Assembly: GCA_002424545.1 (NCBI GenBank)
Contig: DIKL01000085.1
Span: forward strand, 1-5,929
Origin: Syntrophaceae bacterium UBA5619
GTDB taxonomy: Bacteria > Desulfobacterota > Syntrophia > Syntrophales > UBA5619
Length of the DNA stretch: 5,929 nucleotides
Reading direction: 5' to 3'
A program made the position numbers and the translations under genes. The notes below the pieces were generated by a model. It did not search any database. It worked only from the letters and a program-made list of their open reading frames with translations, and was not told the origin of the DNA. Below are positions 1 through 5,929 of the stretch, piece by piece. Each line of letters opens with the position of its first letter. Position 1 is the first letter of the stretch.

Positions 1-1148
1 CCGCAGGGCGTGAAACGCTATTGAGGAACGAGATTCGCTCACACATATCCTCCTTTTACGGCCGGGGCCTGTATCTGAGTGACGGACGCAAGGCAGGCCG
101 GACATTCTATCAGGAAATCGAAAAGACAATAGGCCTGGCAAAAATCCCTGAAACCATCGATGTGGGATTCGGATTGATCATACGTAACGCCGATGAGCGG
201 ATTATCCCCACGGAGGAAGGTCTTTATGCAAAGCCCGGCGATCTCTGTTTTGACGAGGTCCAGAACAGCGGCCTCGATATTGGTGCGGCCGTCGCCGTGA
301 TTTACAAAAGTACGGACGGCCTGTGGACATATGTCGTCAACGATGCGGATGTAGGATGGGTCAGAAGCGACAGGATTGTCCTCTCTTCCCTGGAGGACCT
401 CAGGATACATAAGGATTCAAGCGTCCCCAAGGTCATCGTCACGGCGCGTAGGGCGGACATCTTTCTGGATGAGGCGCTCACGGAATATTACGATCATGCC
501 CGTATGGGGACGCGCTTGACTCCTGGCGGCAGGGAGACAGCGGACGCCTATGAGGTCACCCTGCCCGCAAAAGCCGCAAATGGCGATTATGCCCCTCTCA
601 AGGGATATGTCAGGAAAAAGGACGTCTCGCCCGGATACCTGGCCTATACATCCAGAAACATTATAGACCAGGCCTTCCGGCTTCTGAGCGCCCCCTATGG
701 ATGGGGCGATAAGGGAGGCGGGCAGGACTGTTCCCGCTTTATACAGGAGATCTTTGCGACTGTCGGCATTCTGATGCCGCGCAATTCCGGGCATCAGGCC
801 AAGGTTGGACGCATCGTCGGCGAATATGCGCCCGGCGGCCATACCGTTGAGAAGGCGCTGGCGCTGAAAAAAGAAGGCATCGGAGGCGTCACCATCCTCC
901 AGCTTAAAGGCCACATCATGCTCTACCTGGGCGAGATAGACGGCAATCCCTATGTCATCCACTCTGTTTGGGGATATCGTGAGCCGGACTTGTTCGAAGA
1001 CCGCGTCCGCGTTATCGGCCGGGTTGCGGTGACGGATGTCTCTCTAGGCGAGGGTTCGCAAAAGGGTTCGCTTCTTGAAAGAATTTTGACGATCCGAAAC
1101 ATTGATAAAAGCAATGAGACGACCGTGAACAGCGGACCCGGCTGTTGA
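1..1148 (+). CDS. SH3b / NlpC-P60 cell-wall endopeptidase, 5' end missing
   Basis: Probable murein peptide hydrolase acting in the cell envelope. The reading frame is open to the left edge (codons from base 3). The only nearby start, TTG at 21, has no good ribosome binding site, so the real start and any signal peptide lie outside the window. Counting from TTG 21, residues about 10-130 match the first bacterial SH3 domain (SH3b1; VGFGLIIRNADERIIPT, then a GWVRSDRI strand). Residues about 135-210 look like a second SH3b domain. Residues about 215-345 are the NlpC/P60 domain: nucleophile Cys237 in YGWGDKGGGQDCSRF, His298 in LKGHIMLYLG, and a third polar residue, His314, in YVIHSVWG. This layout matches the Desulfovibrio-type SH3b/NlpC-P60 lysins, which also carry an N-terminal clip domain; that part would lie upstream. 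ATA is used for isoleucine at least six times, whereas the next three genes have none. The family call is firm; the exact peptide bond cut is not predictable. A role in wall recycling or remodelling is inferred. Confidence 0.88.
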   Translation, partial: AGRETLLRNEIRSHISSFYGRGLYLSDGRKAGRTFYQEIEKTIGLAKIPETIDVGFGLIIRNADERIIPTEEGLYAKPGDLCFDEVQNSGLDIGAAVAVIYKSTDGLWTYVVNDADVGWVRSDRIVLSSLEDLRIHKDSSVPKVIVTARRADIFLDEALTEYYDHARMGTRLTPGGRETADAYEVTLPAKAANGDYAPLKGYVRKKDVSPGYLAYTSRNIIDQAFRLLSAPYGWGDKGGGQDCSRFIQEIFATVGILMPRNSGHQAKVGRIVGEYAPGGHTVEKALALKKEGIGGVTILQLKGHIMLYLGEIDGNPYVIHSVWGYREPDLFEDRVRVIGRVAVTDVSLGEGSQKGSLLERILTIRNIDKSNETTVNSGPGC

Positions 1149-1286
1149 TGATCGGACAACGCGGCCACCGTGGCATGGATCCTGCCGATCCCAGCCCGGT
1201 CACGAAGAAAGAGATGCGGTAGGAAGCCTTGCAATCTCGCCATTACAGCCGGAGAACCGATTTCAAACCGGACTGCCGATTCGGCC

Positions 1287-1316
1287 TTGACAGCTTCTTC
1301 GGCTTCCGGGTACATT
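1287..1316 (+). promoter_or_regulatory. Candidate sigma70-type promoter of the larA-ABC operon
   Basis: A perfect -35 box, TTGACA (1287-1292), is followed after 18 bases by TACATT (1311-1316), a 4/6 match to the -10 consensus. Transcription would start near 1323, giving a leader of about 34 bases before ATG 1357. The position directly before the first gene of a coupled operon supports it. The weak -10 box and 18-base spacing mean it could be a regulated promoter or a chance match. No operator repeat was recognised. Confidence 0.45.
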
Positions 1317-1344
1317 CCGACCGTATTTTCTCAAACGAAAACGT

Positions 1345-1348
1345 GGAG
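1345..1348 (+). promoter_or_regulatory. Ribosome binding site for the larA-like gene
   Basis: GGAG ends 8 bases before ATG 1357. This supports that codon as the start of a protein whose family core begins about 20 residues further on. Confidence 0.6.
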
Positions 1349-1356
1349 ACGGCGAT

Positions 1357-2808
1357 ATGGATGCGGATAGGAATCCCGAAATCCGGAAACGCTGCCGGAA
1401 AATCGACACGACCGACTGGAAAGAGATTCAGGTCGAATACGGCAGCGAAAATCTGACGGTCCGTGTTCCCCCGAACTGTGCGACGATCGGCATGAAGGAG
1501 ATCCCGATTCTCCCCGACCCGCAAGCTGCCTTTGCGGAGGCGCTCACAAATCCGATCGGGTGCCCGCCGCTTGCGGAGATTATCCGAGCGAAGGATAAAC
1601 CGGCCGCGGAGCTCACAGCGGCGGTAACCGTTTCCGACATCACCCGCCCCGTCCCCTACCGCGGAGAAAAGGGCCTCCTCCGCCCGCTGTTGAACCGCCT
1701 GGAGGCGGCGGGGATCCCCCGGAAAAACATCACGGTCGTCATCGGCAACGGCATGCACCGGCCGAGCACCGCCGACGAACGTGTCGAAATGTTCGGCAAG
1801 GATATCCTCCGGGACTACCGGACGATCGACCACGACTGCGAGGACGAGGCCTCGCTCACCTTCATCGGAAAGAGCGAAACCGGTGGTGACGTCTTCGTCA
1901 ACAGCGCCTTTCACGGCGCCGACCTCAGGATCGCCACGGGTCTGGTAGAGAGCCACTACATGGTGGGGCTCTCAGGGGGGCGCAAGGCGATCTGCCCGGG
2001 ACTGGTGGACAAACGGACCATCGAGAAGTTCCACAGCCCCGCCTTGCTCGAATCCCCGTTCGCGCAAAACCTGATCCTTCAAGGGAACCCCTGCCATGAG
2101 GAGTCCCTGGCGATCGCCCGGACCGTGGGCGTCGATTTCATCGTGAACGCGACGCTCGACCGGAATTTGCGTCTGACCGGCGTCTTTGCGGGGGATCTCG
2201 AGGCGGCCCATAACGCGGCGGGAGCACTCGTCAGGGAGTATGTTTCCGTCCCCGTGGAGCGCGAGTACGACATCGTCCTCACCCACGGCGGCTACGTCGG
2301 GCGGAACCACTACCAGGCGGTGAAGGCAGCCCACAATGCCCTCCCGGCCATCCGGAAGGGAGGGGTCCTGATCGTCGCCACCGACAACCGCGACGTGGAG
2401 CCGATCGGCGGCCCGGAATACAAGAGCCTGCTGCACATGCTCAAGCTCCAGGGGGCGGACCACTACCTCCGGATGATCGAGGCGCCCGGTTGGCAATTCA
2501 CGAAGGACCAGTGGGAGCCGGAGATGTGGGCGAAGGTGTTCCGGAAGGTTGCAGAGGAGCGTTTTTTCTACTGCACGCACACGATTGCGCGGGAGGATTA
2601 CTGCATGATCCCGGGACAGTGCGGTCTCGACCTGCTGGAGAAGAAACGGCCCGACCCGCTCGGGGCGGTCGAGGAGATGGTTGAAAACGCGCTGCGTTTC
2701 GCCGTGGCCGACTACCGGGAAAAGGGAATCGAGCCCACGGTCGCCTTTATCCGGGAGGGTCCTTACTTGATCCCGTATCTCGCGACGGGGAGAGAGCAGG
2801 GTCGTTGA
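1357..2808 (+). CDS. larA: LarA-family nickel-pincer-nucleotide racemase/epimerase
   Basis: Cytoplasmic 2-hydroxyacid racemase or epimerase of the lactate racemase (LarA, DUF2088) family, 483 residues. LarA enzymes interconvert stereoisomers by hydride transfer through a nickel-pincer nucleotide (NPN) tethered to a lysine. The core residues are visible in the same spacing as Lactobacillus plantarum LarA: Asp94 and Arg97 in SDITRPVP (D72/R75), His134 in NGMHRP (H108), His200 and Lys210 in SHYMVGLSGGRKAICPG (H174, cofactor lysine K184), and His226 in EKFHSP (nickel ligand H200). A YQAVK motif (Gln320, Lys323) also fits the family. It is about 60 residues longer than the 424-residue prototype, mainly an N-terminal lead of about 20 residues and a longer Cys-containing C-terminal region. 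Start ATG 1357 has GGAG 8 bases upstream. The stop overlaps the next start (TTGA), so it is coupled to the ABC genes. LarB, LarC and LarE, which make NPN, are not in the window and must be encoded elsewhere if the enzyme is active. The family contains enzymes for several 2-hydroxyacids, so lactate is only one candidate substrate. Confidence 0.9.
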   Translation: MDADRNPEIRKRCRKIDTTDWKEIQVEYGSENLTVRVPPNCATIGMKEIPILPDPQAAFAEALTNPIGCPPLAEIIRAKDKPAAELTAAVTVSDITRPVPYRGEKGLLRPLLNRLEAAGIPRKNITVVIGNGMHRPSTADERVEMFGKDILRDYRTIDHDCEDEASLTFIGKSETGGDVFVNSAFHGADLRIATGLVESHYMVGLSGGRKAICPGLVDKRTIEKFHSPALLESPFAQNLILQGNPCHEESLAIARTVGVDFIVNATLDRNLRLTGVFAGDLEAAHNAAGALVREYVSVPVEREYDIVLTHGGYVGRNHYQAVKAAHNALPAIRKGGVLIVATDNRDVEPIGGPEYKSLLHMLKLQGADHYLRMIEAPGWQFTKDQWEPEMWAKVFRKVAEERFFYCTHTIAREDYCMIPGQCGLDLLEKKRPDPLGAVEEMVENALRFAVADYREKGIEPTVAFIREGPYLIPYLATGREQGR

Positions 2809-3716
2809 ACAGGGTCATCGAGGCGGAACACCTCCGCAAGACTTTCGGAACGCTCGTTGCGGTCGACGATCTCTCTTTTTCGGTGGATTCCGGGGAGTGC
2901 TTCGGGATCCTGGGCCCCAACGGGGCGGGGAAGACATCAACCATTCGAATGGTCTATGCCTTCTCTCCGCCGAGCGGCGGGACGTTGCGGGTGTTGGGCC
3001 TCGACATCACCCGGCGGGCGCGGTCCGTAAAGTCCCGGATCGGCGTCTGCCAGCAGGAGAACAACATCGATCCGGATCTCAGCGTTCTCCAGAACCTCGA
3101 GGTCTTCGCCCGCTACTACAACATTTCCGGCGCCGAGGCCACGGGTCGCTCCCGGGAGCTGCTGCGCTTCATGGCGCTCGACCATCGGGAAAATACCCGC
3201 GCGGTCGATCTCTCGGGCGGGATGACCCGGCGTCTCGTGATTGCCCGGGCGCTCCTCAACCGGCCGGAGCTGCTGATTCTCGACGAGCCGACGACCGGTC
3301 TCGATCCCCAATCGCGCCATCAGGTATGGGAGCGGTTGGAGGAGCTCCGGGCGGACGGGCTTTCCATTCTGCTGACGACCCACTACATGGATGAGGCAGC
3401 CCGCCTCTGCGACCGGCTGATCATCGTGGACCGGGGGCGTCTCGTCGTCGAGGGAAAGCCGTCCGATCTGATCCGGCGACATGTCGGTCGGCACGTGATC
3501 GAGGTTACGGACCCGGCGGAGGGGATGCCGGCGTTCCTCCGCGAGCGGGGGGTCGTTTTCGAGAACTTGGGCCACCGTCTGGTCGTCGATGTGGAGGACG
3601 GAACCCCCCTCTACCGGGAGATCGGCGAGCGCTTCTGCAACGGGGGGTGCATTATGCGGATGGCGACGCTGGAGGATGTGTTTCTCCGCCTGACGGGGAG
3701 GGATCTTCGCGAATGA
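2805..3716 (+). CDS. NodI/DrrA-like ABC transporter ATP-binding protein
   Basis: Nucleotide-binding subunit of an ABC-2 exporter, 303 residues, acting at the inner face of the cytoplasmic membrane with the downstream permease. All ATPase motifs are intact: Walker A GPNGAGKT (37-44), Q-loop Gln84 in CQQENNIDPDL, signature LSGGM (136-140), Walker B LLILDEP (156-162), D-loop Gly-Leu-Asp (165-167) and switch His193 in TTH. Met in the signature (LSGGM rather than LSGGQ) and the following TRRL are typical of the NodI/DrrA branch, as is the extra C-terminal domain of about 90 residues. The usual Pro before the Q-loop glutamine is replaced by Gln (CQQ). The start is TTG 2805, overlapping the upstream stop by 4 bases; no other start lies before the Walker A motif, and only a weak GCAGGG precedes it. 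The stop overlaps the permease ATG (ATGA). Substrates of this branch range from lipo-oligosaccharides to drugs, so cargo cannot be assigned. Confidence 0.92.
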   Translation: MNRVIEAEHLRKTFGTLVAVDDLSFSVDSGECFGILGPNGAGKTSTIRMVYAFSPPSGGTLRVLGLDITRRARSVKSRIGVCQQENNIDPDLSVLQNLEVFARYYNISGAEATGRSRELLRFMALDHRENTRAVDLSGGMTRRLVIARALLNRPELLILDEPTTGLDPQSRHQVWERLEELRADGLSILLTTHYMDEAARLCDRLIIVDRGRLVVEGKPSDLIRRHVGRHVIEVTDPAEGMPAFLRERGVVFENLGHRLVVDVEDGTPLYREIGERFCNGGCIMRMATLEDVFLRLTGRDLRE

Positions 3717-4493
3717 ATTTCCCGATCTCCCGGCGCTTTTTTCGGGTTTGGCAGAGAAACCTGACCGTCTATCGGCAAAGCTGGCAGATCAGCTTTATTC
3801 CGCCGCTGCTCGAGCCCCTCTTCTACCTATTGGCTTTCGGCGTCGGACTGAGCGGTCTCGTCGGAAACATCCGCTACGGCGGAGCGGAGATCTCCTACGT
3901 TCGTTTCATCGCCCCGTCGCTGATCGCCATCACGGTGATGAACAGTTCCTTCTTCGAGAACACCTACGGATCGTTCGTCCGGATGTACTATCAGAAGACC
4001 TTCGACGCGATGATGGCGACGCCGCTCACCGTGGAGGAGATCATCGCCGGCGAGATCATCTGGGGGGCGACGAAAGCGGTCATCGCCACGGCGATCATGA
4101 TGGTCGTGATCAGCTTCTTCGGCTTGATTCGTTATCCCGAGGGGTTTCTGCTGCTGCCGCTCGCGCTGCTGGGAGGGCTCGCCTTCGGCTCGGCGGGCAT
4201 GGTCTGCACCGCGATGGTCCCCGGCATTGAACTCTTTCAACCTGCCGGTCTTTCTGTTCATCACGCCGATGTTCCTGTTCAGCGGGACCTTCTTCCCCGT
4301 TGAAAATCTCCCCGGTTGGGCCCAGACCACGGCTGCCTTTCTCCCGCTCACCCGTCTGGTCGATCTCTCCCGTGCCGTCACGACCGGCCGGATCGACGCC
4401 GGGCTTCTGCCGGGGATCGGTTACCTTGTCGTCTTTGCCGCGATGGCCTTTCCGCTGGCGCTCATGAAGATGCGCAAGCGGCTGATCAAGTAA
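3713..4493 (+). pseudogene. NodJ-like ABC-2 permease, split by a one-base frameshift
   Basis: Membrane subunit of the ABC exporter with the preceding ATPase. The first frame runs from ATG 3713, overlapping the ATPase stop (ATGA) with GGGGAGGG about 10 bases upstream, and ends early at 4303 (196 residues). The last 21 residues of that product, after Phe175, do not look like a membrane protein. The true continuation is in the +1 frame from about 4239 to TAA 4493 and reads NLPVFLFITPMFLFSGTFFP, the most conserved block of NodJ-type permeases. Deleting one base in 4235-4238 joins the two into 259 residues, close to NodJ length, with about six hydrophobic segments (roughly 29-50, 65-82, 110-136, 144-168, 177-197 and a C-terminal one near 230-252) and the cytoplasmic loop motif FDAMMATPL (97-105). 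Both halves stay well conserved in composition, so the break is recent or a sequence error. If real, the transporter is probably inactive. Confidence 0.85.
4235..4239 (+). other. Frameshift site within the permease gene
   Basis: Frame 1 reads ATT GAA CTC TTT CAA (Ile-Glu-Leu-Phe-Gln). Conserved permease sequence resumes as AAC CTG CCG GTC at 4239. One surplus base in TTTC (4235-4238) explains the switch: without it the sequence reads CTC TTC AAC CTG, giving Leu-Phe-Asn-Leu. An insertion in a 3-base T run fits a mutation or a read error. Confidence 0.8.
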
Positions 4494-4514
4494 TTTTTCA
4501 ATGATTCCAAACAA

Positions 4515-4522
4515 GAGGGTGG
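4515..4522 (+). promoter_or_regulatory. Ribosome binding site for the MoaD-like gene
   Basis: GAGGGTGG (4515-4522) lies just before GTG 4526, with its AGGG core 6 bases upstream. It decides the GTG start, which gives the expected MKITV first beta strand. Confidence 0.55.
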
Positions 4523-4525
4523 CTC

Positions 4526-4813
4526 GTGAAAATTACCGTTGAATCGATTGGCCTTCCGAACCTGACGGCCGTGATCGGCAAAAAGACAGAGCTGGAATTC
4601 CAGGACGGGACGGTTTCAGATCTGGTGGATCAATTGGCGGGGCGTTTTGGCGCCGGGGATCGCAAGGCCCTCCTCGATCGGGAGGGCCGATTGGATCCGA
4701 CCATTCAGGTCATGGTCAACGATGAGCGCTTTCTTGCCCGGGAGGAGTTTTCCAAACGCGCTTTGCAGGACGGTGACCGCATTCGATTCATGCTCCTCGT
4801 GGATGGAGGGTAG
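4526..4813 (+). CDS. MoaD/ThiS-like sulfur-carrier protein
   Basis: Small ubiquitin-fold sulfur carrier, 95 residues, starting at GTG. Visible family features are the first beta strand MKITVESIG, a helix with VSDLVDQLAGRFG (about 31-43), a central strand IQVMVNDERFL (about 69-79), the LQDGDRIRFMLLVDGG ending, and the C-terminal Gly94-Gly95. In MoaD proteins that tail is adenylated by an E1-like enzyme (MoeB type) and converted to a thiocarboxylate, which donates the dithiolene sulfurs of molybdopterin or tungstopterin. The tail is exposed at the very end with no extension, so it should be usable directly. The gene lies 32 bases after the permease remnant and 101 bases before the aldehyde oxidoreductase gene. 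MoaD-like genes commonly accompany this oxidoreductase family, so a dedicated role in its cofactor is inferred. A ThiS role in thiamine synthesis is less likely because no thi genes are nearby. Confidence 0.86.
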   Translation: MKITVESIGLPNLTAVIGKKTELEFQDGTVSDLVDQLAGRFGAGDRKALLDREGRLDPTIQVMVNDERFLAREEFSKRALQDGDRIRFMLLVDGG

Positions 4814-4902
4814 GAAGCCGAACCGATCTATGCGAAAATTCTTGCGGGGTCAATGTGTCGTTCGGGTCACAGAAAACAATCTCATCACCCCATTTTTCCT
4901 TT

Positions 4903-4908
4903 AGGAGG
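4903..4908 (+). promoter_or_regulatory. Strong ribosome binding site for the aldehyde oxidoreductase gene
   Basis: AGGAGG ends 6 bases before ATG 4915, a near-ideal Shine-Dalgarno sequence. It chooses ATG 4915 over the out-of-frame ATG at 4910, and the resulting N-terminus (MAFGYTGKILQVDL) is the standard one for the family. Confidence 0.75.
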
Positions 4909-4914
4909 AATGCC

Positions 4915-5929
4915 ATGGCTTTTGGATATACCGGCAAAATCCTGCAGGTTGATTTGACGAACCGAAAAATCGAGGTGGAAGAACAGGACGACATCTTTTA
5001 CCGCTCCCATCTGGGCGGCCGCGGCATCGGCTATCATTATCTGCTGAAAAGAGTCCCGGCGGGGATCGATCCGTTTTCGCCGGAGAACATCCTGGTCTTT
5101 GCGACCGGCGTCATGACCGGCGCGCCCATTGCCGCATCCAATCGTTTCAGCGTGATCGGCAAATCGCCGCTGACCGGAACGGCCGGGGAATCGGAGGCCG
5201 CAGGTTTTTTCGGACCGGAATTGAAGATGGCCGGTTTTGACGCGGTCATTTTCAGTGGAAAGGCCGAAACGCCCGTTTATCTATGGATGACGGACGGCAA
5301 GGCCGAAATCAGGGATGCGGCACACTTGGCCGCTTGGGGGGCCCGTGAAGTCGAGGACGCCATTCGCGAAGAAAACGGCAGCCCGAAAATCCGGGTGGCC
5401 CAGACGGGGCTGGCGGGCATGAACCTGGTGCGGTTTGCCAACATTACCAACAACCTCACCAATTTCAATGGACGCAACGGTTTCGGCGCGTTGATGGGCT
5501 CCAAGAATCTGCGGGCCATTGCCGCCCTGGGTTCGCAAAAAATACCGTTTGCCGATCCGGAATTTCTGCGCAAAACCGCTGTCGATTACGCCAGGACCTT
5601 CAAAGAAAACCCCCTTGGAAAAGGGCTCCATCATTACGGAACCACCATATTCTGCGAACTGCTGTCGGCCGCCGGCGGCCTGCCGGTCAATAATTTCCGC
5701 CAAAGCAAGCTGGACGATCCTACCTCGGTGAGCGGCGACACCTACAATCGGGTCCTCCTGAAAAAAAGATTGGGCTGCTACGCCTGCCCGGTTCAGTGCA
5801 AACGCGGGATCGAGCTGGATGACCCCCAATATGGGGTCGATTCGCGCTACGGCGGTCCGGAATACGAAACCATGGCCGCGCTGGGAACGAATCTGAATAT
5901 CCTGAATCTGAAGGCCATCGCCAAGGGAA
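4915..5929 (+). CDS. aor: Tungsten-pterin aldehyde:ferredoxin oxidoreductase family protein, 3' end missing
   Basis: Large subunit of the aldehyde ferredoxin oxidoreductase (AOR) family; 338 codons are present and the frame is still open at the right edge (family proteins are about 600 residues). AOR enzymes oxidise aldehydes to carboxylates with ferredoxin as acceptor, or run in reverse, using a tungsten bis-pterin and one [4Fe-4S] cluster in the cytoplasm. The N-terminal domain (about 1-210) shows YTGKILQVDLT, the LGGRGIG loop, NRFSVIGKSPLTG, FFGPELKMAGFDAVIFSGKAE and the pterin-binding GRNGFGALMGSKNLRAI block. The cluster motif CX2CX3C is Cys288, Cys291 and Cys295, the same numbering as Pyrococcus furiosus AOR; the fourth ligand would lie beyond the window. 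The conserved GGPEYETMAALG follows at 313-324. ATG 4915 has AGGAGG 6 bases upstream. The MoaD-like gene just before it supports a pterin enzyme. AOR paralogues include benzoyl-CoA reductase BamB and other specialised members. The SPLTGT region here looks more like ordinary AOR, but the substrate is not determined. Confidence 0.95.
   Translation, partial: MAFGYTGKILQVDLTNRKIEVEEQDDIFYRSHLGGRGIGYHYLLKRVPAGIDPFSPENILVFATGVMTGAPIAASNRFSVIGKSPLTGTAGESEAAGFFGPELKMAGFDAVIFSGKAETPVYLWMTDGKAEIRDAAHLAAWGAREVEDAIREENGSPKIRVAQTGLAGMNLVRFANITNNLTNFNGRNGFGALMGSKNLRAIAALGSQKIPFADPEFLRKTAVDYARTFKENPLGKGLHHYGTTIFCELLSAAGGLPVNNFRQSKLDDPTSVSGDTYNRVLLKKRLGCYACPVQCKRGIELDDPQYGVDSRYGGPEYETMAALGTNLNILNLKAIAKG

Larger units (their letters stand above)
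1149..1356. other. Intergenic region between the peptidase and the larA-like operon
   Basis: About 208 bases with no supported gene. Two short open frames here (from 1170 and 1229) resemble no known protein and lack ribosome binding sites. A 6-bp stem, AACAGC/GCTGTT with a 7-base loop (1128-1146), sits over the peptidase stop codon but has no T-run, so it is not a convincing intrinsic terminator. The useful content is the promoter-like pair at 1287-1316 and the ribosome binding site at 1345-1348. Confidence 0.6.

Noticed and set aside
1174..1194. Short inverted repeat GCCACCGTGGC near 1162-1174 and GCCGATTCGGC near 1275-1285
   Set aside because: Both are 4-5 bp arms with almost no loop, common by chance in GC-rich DNA, and neither has a partner repeat suggesting an operator.
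1170..1456. Two short + strand frames (from 1170 and 1229) in the spacer
   Set aside because: They overlap each other and the start of the LarA-like gene, have no ribosome binding sites and show no recognisable motif.
1243..1956. Long open frame on the minus strand (237 codons)
   Set aside because: It lies mostly opposite the LarA-like gene, whose active-site motifs are unmistakable on the + strand. The minus-strand translation has no recognisable domain and is expected from GC-rich third positions.
2937..3575. Minus-strand frame of 212 codons
   Set aside because: It is antisense to the intact ABC ATPase with all its motifs, and its low-complexity Arg/Pro/Glu-rich translation has no family features.
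4227..4493. Separate small membrane protein starting at TTG 4227
   Set aside because: It has no ribosome binding site, and its first residues continue exactly the conserved NodJ-type sequence interrupted at Phe175, so it is the 3' part of the frameshifted permease.
4471..4500. Possible terminator after the permease (TAATTTTTC)
   Set aside because: The T-run is present, but upstream there is only a 2-bp GC/GC stem around GCAA, too weak for an intrinsic terminator.
4845..4904. Attenuator-like GGGGT...ACCCC pairing followed by ATTTTT upstream of AOR
   Set aside because: The stem is only 5 bp with a loop of more than 30 bases. No competing structure or riboswitch core (for example a molybdenum/tungsten cofactor motif) could be recognised by eye.

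Overview
The window reads as accessory metabolism from an anaerobic, fairly GC-rich bacterium, most likely Desulfobacterota (Deltaproteobacteria; a sulfate reducer or syntroph). That placement is an inference. It rests on the combination of a tungsten aldehyde:ferredoxin oxidoreductase-type enzyme with its own MoaD-like protein, a LarA-type nickel-pincer enzyme, and a cell-wall peptidase of the SH3b/NlpC-P60 type known from Desulfovibrio. No rRNA, tRNA or other phylogenetic marker is present. All genes lie on the + strand.

Region A (1-1148) is the 3' part of a gene for an SH3b/NlpC-P60 cell-wall endopeptidase, cut by the left edge. It is followed by about 200 bases without a supported gene. 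This stretch holds a plausible sigma70-type promoter (TTGACA, 18 bases, TACATT) in front of region B.

Region B (1357-4493) is a tight three-gene operon. It encodes a LarA-family 2-hydroxyacid racemase/epimerase with all core cofactor and catalytic residues, a NodI/DrrA-like ABC ATPase, and a NodJ-like ABC-2 permease. The genes are joined by 4-base overlaps (TTGA, then ATGA), so they are probably translationally coupled. A natural reading is that a hydroxyacid-type compound is racemised and exported, but the substrate cannot be read from sequence. The permease gene carries a one-base frameshift near 4235-4239. Removing one base restores a full-length 259-residue protein. The gene is therefore recently broken, wrongly sequenced, or (less likely) recoded.

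Region C (4526-5929) holds a small MoaD/ThiS-like sulfur carrier ending in Gly-Gly and, 101 bases downstream behind a strong ribosome binding site, the first 338 codons of a tungsten-pterin aldehyde:ferredoxin oxidoreductase that runs off the right edge. The small protein probably supplies the dithiolene sulfur of the pterin cofactor. The three regions differ in codon use (for example ATA for isoleucine), so the window may join modules of different history.
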